This document shows positions 11,701 to 20,867 of a stretch of 33,080 nt of DNA, piece after piece (positions within the stretch are counted from its first letter, which is position 1; every line of letters begins with the position of its first letter). Source of the DNA: Chlamydomonas sphaeroides. Taxonomy: Eukaryota; Chlorophyta; Chlorophyceae; Chlamydomonadales; Chlamydomonadaceae. Made by a program: the position numbers and the translations under genes. The notes under the pieces are model-generated. The model had not been told where the DNA came from. It saw only the letters and a program-made list of their open reading frames with translations, and did no database searches. The DNA lies in NCBI GenBank assembly GCA_001662425.1, contig BDDC01001008.1, positions 1 to 33,080 of the forward strand, written 5' to 3'.

Positions 11701-13064
11701 GGCTGGGTTGCACAGACGACTGCTGCCGCAGCAACTGGCGGCAGCACAGCGTGCCGGCTGCCGCTGCCAGGAGCTCCGTGCTAAACGCTCCGTGCTGAAC
11801 GTATCGCAGCAGAACTGCTTAGTTGCACATCTGGAAACCATGATATCTCTGCCGCAGTCCGCGCGCACTCCCCAACAGCCCCGCAATGCGCCCTAGCTTA
11901 CGTGTAGTGGTCCACGATGGGCTTGACGTCCGGCTTGTTGAAGCGGGCAGCCAGGTGGGCCTCAGCCACGGCCAGACCGACGGCGTTGCAGATACCCTGG
12001 CCCAGGGGGCCTACGAGGGACGACAGGCAGTCGCAAAAGGGGGCCACGGTCAGCGGCAGCGAAAAGGGGGGCGTGGTGACGAGGCTTGCGCGTTGCGCAC
12101 ACGCGCTCTCTGACGCGAGTTGGACCACACGGGATACCTTCGACGCCGTGAGCTCTATGCAACAGCAAGCGCAACAGCGCTGTTCGGAACACGCGTGCAA
12201 GTTTAGTAGTGCGATTCGACCATCGGGACGAAGGGTGGCTCCGTTACGAAGCCGAAAGCTACAAGAAGTAATGCAGCACAAAGCGAACGCGCCATGCGGC
12301 TCGCTATCAATTCTGGCGGCGGGTGCAAGCGTCGTTGCCGAGGAGCATATTTCGTTTAGGTGCTGGCGTTTACTTGCCCTTTACATATTTCGAGCTCTAC
12401 TGTTGGATGCAGAGCATTTTACGCAAGAATGGGTGATTGGGTCGCGACGCAACGCACGCGAAATGCTCACCGGTGGTCACCTCCACGCCGGGGGTCACGA
12501 AGTTCTCCGGGTGGCCGGGGGTCATCGAGCCCCACTGGCGGAACGACTTGACCTGGTCCATCTGCAGTTGGAAAAGAGGGGGATAGGGTTGGGCACCCCG
12601 CCGGCATGCACGCGGCAGCTCGCGCAGCCGCTATCCTCTCGCTGCTGTCCCCCCGATCTCACCGACACGGCGTCGTAGCCCGTCAGGTGCATCATGGAGT
12701 ACTGGAACATCGAGCCGTGGCCGGCCGACAGCACGAAGCGGTCGCGGTTGAACCAGTAGGGGTTCTTGGGGTTATACTTCATGACCTCGTTCCAGAGCAG
12801 GTAGCCCATCGGGGCGCAGCCCATGGGCATGCCGGGGTGGCCCGACTTGGACTTGTTGACGGCGTCGATGGCCAGGAAGCGGATGGCGTTGATGCACTTG
12901 TCAACCAGGTCGCGGGAGATCGCCGGCGCGGCGGCCTTCGCGGCCGCGGGCGCAGCCTGAGCAACCACGGTGCTGCGGGCGCGGCCGACCTTGGGGGCGA
13001 CGCGGGCGGGCTGGGCCTGCTTGCCCGACGCCGCAGGCGCGCGCTGCTTCAGCATGGTCTGCAT
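8773..13064 (-). CDS. Transketolase, plastid-targeted
   Basis: Transketolase is the thiamine-diphosphate enzyme that moves two-carbon ketol units between sugar phosphates in the Calvin cycle and pentose phosphate pathway. Exons from the start: 13064-12663, 12561-12471, 12010-11902, 11357-11111, 10824-10627, 10457-10378, 10251-9952, 9800-9543, 9386-9199, 9044-8773; total 2145 bases, 714 residues, all phases consistent. Residues 1 to about 45 are rich in Ala, Arg, Lys and Gln and look like a chloroplast transit peptide. The TPP domain has SGHPGMPMG (His76) and the GDG...N motif at residues 206-237 (GDGCMMEG to DDN). The pyrimidine-binding domain has GGSADLAPSN and NLRFGVREHAMG with the catalytic Glu; the C-terminal domain has GTGSELELA. 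ATG at 13064 is chosen because the following sequence fits a transit peptide; ATG at 13055 is a possible second start. It is divergent from the YGGT gene. Confidence 0.98.
11358..11901 (-). other. Long intron 3 of 9 in the transketolase gene (544 bp)
   Basis: It is bounded by donor GTAAGC after codon 200 and acceptor CCAG before TACTGCATC. I see no coding segment in it. The + strand open frame inside has no family resemblance. Confidence 0.85.
12011..12470 (-). other. Long intron 2 of 9 in the transketolase gene (460 bp)
   Basis: It is bounded by donor GTGAGC and acceptor GTAG, joining GVEVTTG to PLGQG. The sequence is noticeably less GC-rich than the flanking exons (for example 12180-12440), and no gene is visible in it on either strand. 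Confidence 0.85.
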
Positions 13065-13386
13065 TTTGGCTTTGGCGGCGTCTACGAAGTCGCAGCGCCT
13101 AGTAAAAGTACCCTGAGTCGGTACTTGTGAAAGTAGGGCGAAGCGTGCGGCCCCACGCGCTAAGTTTAGCTCGCGCCTCATCCGCAAAAATGACCGCCGT
13201 ACCCATTCAGCCGAGCCCTGCGACTGCCGCGCGACCCTGCTGAGCGTTGTGGGGAGCCGCCTACGAAGCATATAGGATAGGCTGGGCGAACTGGGCCCGC
13301 CGGGAAGCAAGTGCCGTTTACTCGACACCCTAGCGACCGCGCGAGTCAACTCTTGCTATTTAGATCATATCGAGTAGCAGTTACGA
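13065..13386. promoter_or_regulatory. Bidirectional intergenic region, transketolase / YGGT gene
   Basis: 322 bases separate the two divergent start codons, so both promoters and 5' UTRs must lie here or overlap. It contains AT-richer patches at about 13265-13275 (CATATAGGAT) and 13355-13375, but no motif I can assign with confidence. Confidence 0.6.
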
Positions 13387-16360
13387 ATGCTTCGAGCGTC
13401 TTCTCGGGGGATGCAGCTGCGAAAGCAGCCTGCGGCATGCACAGGCTTCTCTGTGCGCTCAACGCGGCCAGCACGAGGACTACGACTAGTCTCGCCCCGT
13501 GCTTCGGCAGCCATTGCTCTTCCGCAACCTGGATCGGGAGCTCAGCGAGCACAAGCACAGCACCCGGCGGCGCGCCTGGCCTCGTTCGGGAGCGAGCTGC
13601 TATCGACATGTGCAGCAGTAACGCTTGTGACCGCTGTGGTGCGGGTCGTAGCCTCGTACGTGGGCAAGGCCCGCGACGCGGTCAGCGCTGCGCTCCCGGT
13701 GCCAAGCACCTCGGCGTTGCATGAGCAGGTGCGGTGCCTACCAGCACTTTGAATTGCGCATTTGGAAGCTACTAGCGGCGTGTGATCTGCCAGGCCTGCT
13801 TGGCCACCATGGCTGTCGTCAAGAATTTGCCTTCGGACCCCCTTCCTGTGCCATAGGACTGGCGGCAGCAGGTGAAGGAGCTCCGCAAGCACACGCGGTT
13901 ACTCGCATTCGTGCTGCCGCTGGCCAAGGCCTTCGCTGCGGAGTCGCTGACGTCCGTGTACGCGCGCACGTTCGAGCGCGCGGCCTTCGGCTTCGCCAAG
14001 GTGTGGGGTTAAGGCATCGGTGGGGGCGTGCGGGCCTGGAGCCTCATGGCCCCAGCAGGGGCTGGGGGCCCATAGCTACATCGTCAGCGGCAGCGGCCAG
14101 CAGCGGCCGGGGGCGGCGCCTGCCGGACTTGCAGGACACGCAGCACGGCGGTGCATACCATACCGCATCACGCACACTCTGGCAGCGCAGCGCTGCATGG
14201 GCGCTCCAGCCCGCAGCGCTGCACGGCTGCACGGCTCAACACGCCTGGCGCAGGCCACCCTGTGCGGCGCTGCCGCCACCGTGACCAGGCAGCGGCGCAG
14301 CTGGCGGTGTCACAATCGCAGCCCCGTGCCGTGCTTGCGCCACTACAACCCTTGCGCTGGCGGCAGCGCGCGGCCTCGGCCTCAGCGCCCCGGCGGCTGG
14401 CTACGGGACTTCACTGCTGCGCTCCGGGCCGATCCGGTGCCGCCGGCCCTGTGGCGCCACGCGCACCGGCAGCGGCAGCACGCTGCACCGGCGAGCATCA
14501 TTCGCAGCACTCGGGCCCGCGGCAGCAGCGCCCGGACCTGCTGCTGCCGCTGGCGCTGCTGCCGCACTTCGGCGGCCTGCCGCCTGCTGGGCTGCTAGCT
14601 TCTGGCGCTGGCGCGGCACCGCTGCGCATGACGGTGTGCTGCCACTGCACGCAGTCGGCAGCTGCTGCCGGGCAGCATCGGCCGCCGCCTGCTGAGGGCC
14701 CAGCAGCAGCAGCAGTAGCATTAGCAGTAGCGACGGCTGTTCGCAAACAGCAGTGACCGGCCGGCCGCCTCCTCGCGGCTAGCTCGCTCTGGCCGTGGCG
14801 ACGCACTGTGCAGCACACGGAGCTGCCCTGCCCGAGGCGCGCGGGCGGCGGCAGCCGGTCGCCTCCAGCATTCACCTGTTGTGCCGCAGCCCTGGCTGCG
14901 GCAGCGGCCTTGCTCGCCCTGCCAGCGCCCGGCACCGGCTCTCGGAGGCTGCCACTCCGCATCACGGCGGGGGCGCTGCTGATGCGCGAGCCGCGGCGGT
15001 AGCAAGCGCGCTGCTGTGCCCCTTGCTGGCGGGCTCTGGCGCCGGCCCCTTGCTGGCGGGGGGCTGTGGCGCCGCATGCCGCGACATGTGCGGCGGCCCG
15101 TCAGCCGGGCGCGCTGCTCGCTGGGTGTCGCGGGCACGGCCAGCCGCGGCGGGGCCCAGGCGCAGCCGCCGGCACGAGTGCCACCAGCGCCGGCGGCACC
15201 AGCGCCAGCGGCCGCGTCAGCGTCAGCGTCAGCGTCAGCGTCAGCGTCAGCGTCAGCGCTGTGACTGGCAGCAATGCAGCTGACGGGCGAGACCTTGCCG
15301 GACAGACAGCCTGCAGTGCGTGGGCGGATCAGCGCTCGAGCAGCTGGGCGCCTGGGCCGCGACCGCCCCGCGGCTGCAGCAGCACGCCCCACCGTGCCCC
15401 TCTTGTGTCCCCGGGTGTGCCGAGTGCCATCGCCTGCTCTCCTTCGTTCTGGACCCACTCCCTCCGCCTCCCGCGCCTTTCCACACGCCCCCGCCCCCAG
15501 ATGTACCTGTTCTGCCTCTTCATGCGCGTGCTGCTGTCGTGGTTCCCCTCGATCGACTGGAACTCGCAGCCCTGGGCCTTCCTGCGCCTGGTGAGCCCGG
15601 CCCGGGGGAAAGCTGGGGAAGGGCGGCGGCAGGGGCCACGGCTGCAAGCGATCGGCGCGTCCGGGCAGGCCGGGGTCTCAGGCTCGTGGCGCTGCGTAGC
15701 TTACACCCGCGTCTCCCCATTAAGCCCGTGCCCGGCTGTCAGCATACCTGCGAGAACGCGGGCCGGGTTTCCGTGGCTCGTCTTCCGTCCTTGAGCGTTC
15801 CCATCTCAACCCCGCTGCCCTCGCTCCACGATGCAGATCACGGAGCCGTACCTGCAGATCTACCGCGGCATCCTGCCGCCGCTGTTCGGCCAGCTGGACT
15901 TCACGCCGCTCTTCGGCTTCCTCATCCTGCAGGTGCGACCCGAGGGACGACGCGCGCCCGCAACCCTGAACAGCTGCGACTGCTGCACTGGCCGCGCCTG
16001 CCTGCGCGGGGCCCGTTTGGCGCGCTGCACCGCGCTGCATTGGATTGCCGTGTGCCGTGCCTGGGCCGAATTTGGGATGTCCGGCCCCAATGCGAACCCC
16101 CAAACATGGCGCATTGTACCCGCACCTAGTGCCTGCGTCCAAATGCCGGATCCTAAGGCTGCGGCCAAATGCGCCCACGTCTCTCTTTGCCGCATCCAGC
16201 ACCTCCACCTCCTGCCTCTCCGCTCCGCGCCTGTCCTCTGCCCCACGCCTGCCAGGACGTGGTGGAGCTCATGTCGCCCGTCTACACGCTGGGCCACGCC
16301 CGCGAGACGTCCATGTTCTGGACCACCACCGACGTCATGTGCTACTTTGACGGCCACTAA
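13387..16360 (+). CDS. YGGT/YlmG-family membrane protein, probably plastid
   Basis: YGGT (YlmG) proteins are small membrane proteins; plant plastid members include CCB3, needed for cytochrome b6f heme attachment, and YlmG1, linked to nucleoid distribution. Three 3' exons are clear: 15501-15590, 15837-15932, 16256-16360. They encode MRVLLSWFP, WNSQPWAFLRL, ITEPYLQIYRGILPPLFG and LDFTPLFGFLILQ, the YGGT signature with two membrane helices. I propose 5' exons 13387-13728 and 13857-14000, which give a transit-peptide-like N-terminus (Arg/Ser/Ala-rich, about 60 residues), a hydrophobic stretch (AAVTLVTAVVRVVASYVG) and a helical segment ending GFAK. All four introns are then phase 0, and the product is 258 residues, close to plastid YlmG length. 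The 1.5-kb intron with donor GTGTGG is the weak link: without it, 13857-14012 ends in TAA and 13387-14012 would be a separate 165-residue gene, and the YGGT gene would need another start. Confidence 0.7.
14001..15500 (+). other. Proposed long intron of the YGGT gene
   Basis: This 1.5-kb stretch lies between GFAK and MYLFCLF. It is very GC-rich, with CAG/GCA-rich low complexity near 14700 and a seven-copy hexamer at 15214-15255. Open frames here on both strands are low-complexity Ala/Arg/Pro translations with no family resemblance. A hidden small exon cannot be excluded. Confidence 0.5.
15214..15255. repeat. (GCGTCA)7 hexanucleotide repeat
   Basis: Seven perfect tandem copies of GCGTCA (TGACGC on the other strand). 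Being a 6-mer it stays open in all frames, which creates artificial Ser-Ala or Asp-Ala open frames. It lies inside the proposed long YGGT intron. Confidence 0.97.
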
Positions 16361-17401
16361 GCGCGCGGCCAGATGCGGCGCCGCGCGCACCGCTGGCCGT
16401 GTGCGTCATTCGCTACTATGACGCACACGCAGCGGGGCAGGAGGCGCATTACGGGCGGAAGGCAGAAGGATGGGTCAAGGGATGGTTGGCTGGATGGGCA
16501 GGCTTTGGCGAGGAGAAGGATGGGAACGAAAGGGGGCGTGGGTGTGGGGCAGGAGTGTCTTTGCTGGCATGGCTGGCGGGTTGTGGCTGCGCGAGTGGCG
16601 CCACGCACAGCCGCAGAAGACTGGAGAGGCTCGGCAGTGGGCCGTAGCTAGGGGAGCAGCTAGTACCGGTACGGTAGGGTGAACGCTGTTCTGTTCGCCG
16701 CGAGCTCTTCGGAACCGATCCGACTTGGCCCTGCTTGCTCAGGCATGTGACTGCATCGGCGTAGCCCGTGGACGCGGTGGCCGGGTTGTGGCATGTGTTT
16801 CCTCGGCACCCCGGGCTGCTCTCGCGATGGGGGCCGCGCGGGTGTTGCGGCAGAGCGCGGCTGGGCCCTCGGCAGGCATGGCGTTGGAGGGCACGGGCTG
16901 TAAACATTGTTGCACGCGGTTCCGATGACGTGGTCTTCGCCACCATGCATCATCGGCATCACATGCATCAGGGCGCCGTGCGCACGGAGCCGAGAACCCC
17001 GCCAAGCACGCATCGGGGGAGATCTCCGCTGGCGCAACGTGCCCCAGCCCCCAACCTCAACACTGTGCTCCGTGCCGTCTGTCCCCTTTGGGGCGCACCT
17101 TCACGACCACGCAGCACCGCTAGCCCAGCACCAACCCCAGCAGGGTTACCGCCGCCTGGGCTGTGCGTGGGAGCCCCACGTCGTTCCTCGCACAATCGCG
17201 ACATGGGCCCCTGGCCCCTAGCACCCCTTGCCGGAGGCCCCGGCCCCAGCAGACCGGCAAGGTACGGAACACCCGCTTACCGCGGCGCCATGGCTGTCCG
17301 CTGAAGGTTAGTTCTTTCAGTTCTTCTGCTTGTAACAGTCGCGCCATACACCTCGACCCTGGCGCTGGCTGCTTGCCCCGCGAACGAGACCTCAGCTCGC
17401 G
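16361..17401. other. Intergenic region between YGGT and hydrolase genes
   Basis: No gene is recognisable on either strand. The first half probably holds the YGGT 3' UTR, ending near the TGTAA at 16899. The remainder should hold the hydrolase promoter and 5' UTR. Confidence 0.6.
16899..16903 (+). terminator. Candidate TGTAA polyadenylation signal for the YGGT gene
   Basis: TGTAA (in GGCTGTAAACATTG) lies 539 bases after the YGGT stop and about 500 bases before the next start codon. It fits the green-algal polyadenylation motif and is the only one I noticed in this gap. Confidence 0.5.
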
Positions 17402-19353
17402 ATGGCAACGCATGAACTCCGCGAGCATACGTTGCGCCTCGCGTCCGGTCGAGACATATATGTACTTGTAGTTCAGCGAACCGCTGCTTCAATTCCGGCG
17501 CGGAACGACAGCGCCTTCGCAGCCGAAGCGACACCTTCGGCGGACCGACCTCCTGCCCACGGCGCCTGCCTGGTCGTGGTGCACGGCGGCCCTGGCCTGG
17601 TCCATCACGGCGAGCTGTACCCGCACTTTGTGTGAGCACCCACCGCGTGGCGGCCACCGCGAGCCGCAGACCGTTGCAGGGAGGCTGCGGGGCCGCTCCG
17701 GCGCGTGTCAGGAGGCTTCGGTTCGTGCCGCCGCGACCGGCCCGCCGCTCCCTGCCCAGCTTCGCGCCACAGCCCCAACCGCGCCCACGTCTCCGCCCCT
17801 GCCGATCCACGCGGGCGCCACCCACCACCCACCGCCATTGTCCGCTGCGCGCCCGACCGCCCCAGGCCCGCCGCCCTGGCCGCCTGCCCCTCGCTGGCGG
17901 CGCTCGTGTTCTATGACCAGCTGGGCTGCGGCCGCAGCGAGCAGCCGCCCGAGCCGGGCGCCTACAGCCTGGGGGCCTACGTGGATGAGCTGGCGCAGGT
18001 GGGAGGCGGGGGGCCGTGAGGAGGGCTGCGGCTGGTGCAGCCTGCGGCCGTGGGCGGCAGGCGGCGGCTGCCCTGTACGTAGCTGGAGCTGGAGCTCCTC
18101 CACGTCCAGGGCGCGTTGCAGCGGTGCATGCGCCGCAGCCATCGCACCGTGTCTGGTGCTACGGCACGAGCGCGGCAGCCGGGCCGACCTGGGGCTGGTC
18201 GTGATGTGTTGTGCAGCGACTGGTGGGCACCTACCCGCATGCGATGTGTGTGGCTGGTAGTGGGGATCACGCCAGAGGCACCGCCCGCGACCACGCGTGA
18301 TGCCTCCCAGCCGCCGTCTGCCCGCCCCACGCCGCGCAGGTGCTGGCGTGGGCGCAAAGCAACGTCTGCGGCGCCGTCCCTGGCGGGGCAGGCGGCGAGC
18401 AGGGCCCCCGCTCGGGGCTATTTGTGCTGGGCCACAGCTGGGGCGGGCAGCTGGTGCTGGAGCTGCTGCTGTCGAGCGAGCTGCAGCAGGTGCGGGGCAA
18501 GGGGACAAGGGTGGCCCCAGGCTCGCTGCACAGGCAGCACGCCGCTGCACCTTCCCTCCACCCGACCCGCTGCAACCTGTGCCAGGAGCCCGGAGGCGTC
18601 CGCGTCCGAACCCGGCTACGTGGCGCCGTGGCGCCGGCCGGCCCCTCGCCGGCGTCGGGCTCCCACCCATCCCTTCCAGACCACCCGCCAGCCCCGGCCC
18701 CGCCGCCGCCTTCTCCCACGGCCGAGGCCGAGGCCCCGCTGTGTGGCGCGCTGGTTTCCAACGCACCCCTGGATGCGCCATCCTATGAGCTGCGGCAGCG
18801 GCGGCTGCGGGCGGGCTGGGACGAGGCGGCGCGGTCGTGCGTGGAGGCGATGGAGGACGAGGCGGCGGCCGACGGCAGCATAGGGTCCCTGGTGTACGGC
18901 AAGCTGGTGGGCAAGGGGGAGAGCCGCATGTGTGGGGAGATGGCTGGGTGGTCGGCGCTGGCAGGCCGGCGGCGCTGCGCCGCCGGGGCCGTGTGGCAGG
19001 GCCGCCGCGGTGCGGGGCAGGTTGAGGATCTGGCGCTGGAGGGCGGTCAGGAGGTCGGCAAGGAGGGGGGCGGGGAGGGGGAGGCGGAGGAGGCGGGGCA
19101 GGCAGGAGTGGGGCAGTGGGGGCTGGAGCCGGCGCTGGCGGGTGTGCCGCTGCTGCTGCTTACCGGCGACGACGACACCGTGCCGTGGGAGCAGTACGGC
19201 CCGGCGGCGGCGGCGCTGGGGCGCAGGGCGGCGGCGGCGGTGCTGCCTGGGGCGGGGCACTTTCCCTTTGCGGAGCCGGGCTCCAGCGGGGCGTACTGGG
19301 CCGCGGTTGAGGCCTTCCTGGCGGCCTGGGGTGCAGGCGGCGAGCGGGCTTAG
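17402..19353 (+). CDS. Alpha/beta hydrolase, proline iminopeptidase-like (S33)
   Basis: Proline iminopeptidases remove N-terminal residues, classically proline, from peptides. Proposed exons: 17402-17631, 17866-17998, 18340-18489 and 18727-19353 (379 residues). Landmarks in order: the oxyanion HGGPG motif, FYDQLGCGRSEQP as in prolyl aminopeptidases, the nucleophile elbow GHSWGG, acid TGDDDTVPWEQY and catalytic His in GAGHFPFAEP. The cap between the elbow and the acid starts as expected (VSNAPLDAPSYELRQRRL) but then runs into about 70 residues of Gly/Glu/Arg-rich low complexity (near 18910-19110), which may be an extra intron or an expanded loop. The last intron (18490-18726, or to 18732) is a multiple of three with no in-frame stop, so reading straight through also gives an open frame to the same stop. 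Function as a true iminopeptidase is inferred from motifs only. Confidence 0.85.
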
Positions 19354-20867
19354 TGCCTTGATGGGCGTCGGGCAGCACTGGCAACGCCGGCCGCATGTGG
19401 TACATAACAGACGAAGTCAAGGACCTGTACCTGCAATCCTGCGACCCACATGTTGTAGGACGAGGGGCCGCTCTGAGTGCGTCGCCCGATGTCCTGTGCA
19501 GCCGTGATGGCGATGGACAGGCATGCGGCCGCCTGCTTACTGGCCTCCTCGGCACACTGGGTCGCTTGGACATGTGATGTCAGGGTGAGAATGTGTTTGA
19601 TTGGGGCTACACCCAAGCCATCGTCGGTTGCAACGCAGGCACGCTAGGACCCCTGTGGGACGGTAGGGTCTTGGAAGGCCGCGTGTATGAATTGAATTAA
19701 AGGGTAAGAGCAATCCCGTCGTGGCAGGTGTCGGGGCACGGTCGTCTTCCTGTGCCCTGGACCATGTGGTGCAAGGCCCTGACAGGCCGTTGGCTGAACG
19801 GGTGGCCCGCGGCCAGTGCGTTGCGCAGGATGGCCCGGGGTGCGAGGGGCTTGGGGGCCGGGTGGGTGGGCGGAACCTGGGTTTGCGTGACGGCGGCGGG
19901 GTCGTGCGAGCGGCACGTGGCGAAACGGCCTGGCACGGCCGGGCTGGTGTGGGCTAAGCTGGACGTTGGCGGCTCTTTGGCCTTGTCGCCTTCACTCTGC
20001 TGCACCCCGCTGCATGGGCGCACATGGGGATGAGCGAGCGAGCGCTGGAGCTTGATGGTCGACGGCTCAAACGGGAGCGGGGACGCCAAGGAGAAGAGCC
20101 GCATGTCGGTCCAGTCGTCAACACAGTGACCCTCAGTGACAGCCCGCAGCGCGCGCCCGCGTGCCTGTCCGGTAAGAAGTATCCACGCACCCACACAACC
20201 AACCAACATCGAGACATGTCAAATGGTGACACGCGCACACACGCAGCGCTGCGAGAAAGAATAAGGTTCCGACCGCCGCAGCATGGGCGCATGATGTATG
20301 CCCATGGTGCTTACCGCCATGCCGCCGCGGCACCCCAGCTCGGCGCACCGCCGTGGCGCTCCCCCGCCCAACCAACCCACATGCCAATGTCTTCCGGCCC
20401 CCCGCGCGGCTCTGGCTCGGCTCCAGCGACTCAGCCCTAGTGCTGCCAGGCAGCCGTCTTTCCTAAACCCCGCATCATACCACCACCAACAGCAGCAGCA
20501 GCAGCAGCGGCGCCGCCGCAGTTATCTATGCTCGCTTGCGGCCGCCCGACTCCGGCTGGCCGCACCCGCCTGCGCGGCCCTGCGCCCAGCTGCAACTTGC
20601 CCCCCACCCAAACCCCACCGCCATCCACGCCAGCCCCTGCTGCCCTGCCCCGGTCCTCCCACAAGCCGCCCCGTGTCCGCCGTGCGCCCGCGCCCCTGCT
20701 GCCCTCCCGGCGACACCCTATCCGCTGTGCTCCGCATCCACGTTGCCCCGCACCCGCCGTGCGCCCGCATCGGTCCCGCCCGGCCTACCTTCATCACCCC
20801 CACCGCCCTCCCGACAACCGACGTGCCTCGTCACCACGGCCGCATGCCGCAGCTCCCCTCCTCCCGC
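19354..20867. other. Convergent 3' flanks of hydrolase (+) and ATCase (-)
   Basis: There are 1.5 kb between facing stop codons. I recognise no gene; a 170-codon minus-strand open frame (19697-20209) has no family features. No TGTAA motif was found for either gene. A (CAG)6 run lies at 20490-20507, and the 300 bases before the ATCase stop are very C-rich. Confidence 0.55.
20490..20507. repeat. (CAG)6 trinucleotide repeat
   Basis: Six CAG units in the presumed ATCase 3' UTR or 3' flank. Not part of any coding exon I can support. Confidence 0.9.

Noticed and set aside
14721..15647. 308-codon minus-strand open frame with an Asp-Ala repeat
   Set aside because: The repeat is the translation of the (TGACGC)7 microsatellite, and the frame runs antisense into a clear YGGT exon.
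17708..18781. 357-codon minus-strand open frame
   Set aside because: It is antisense to the hydrolase exons carrying the DQLGCG and GHSWGG motifs; Arg/Pro/Ala-rich composition is typical of a shadow frame.
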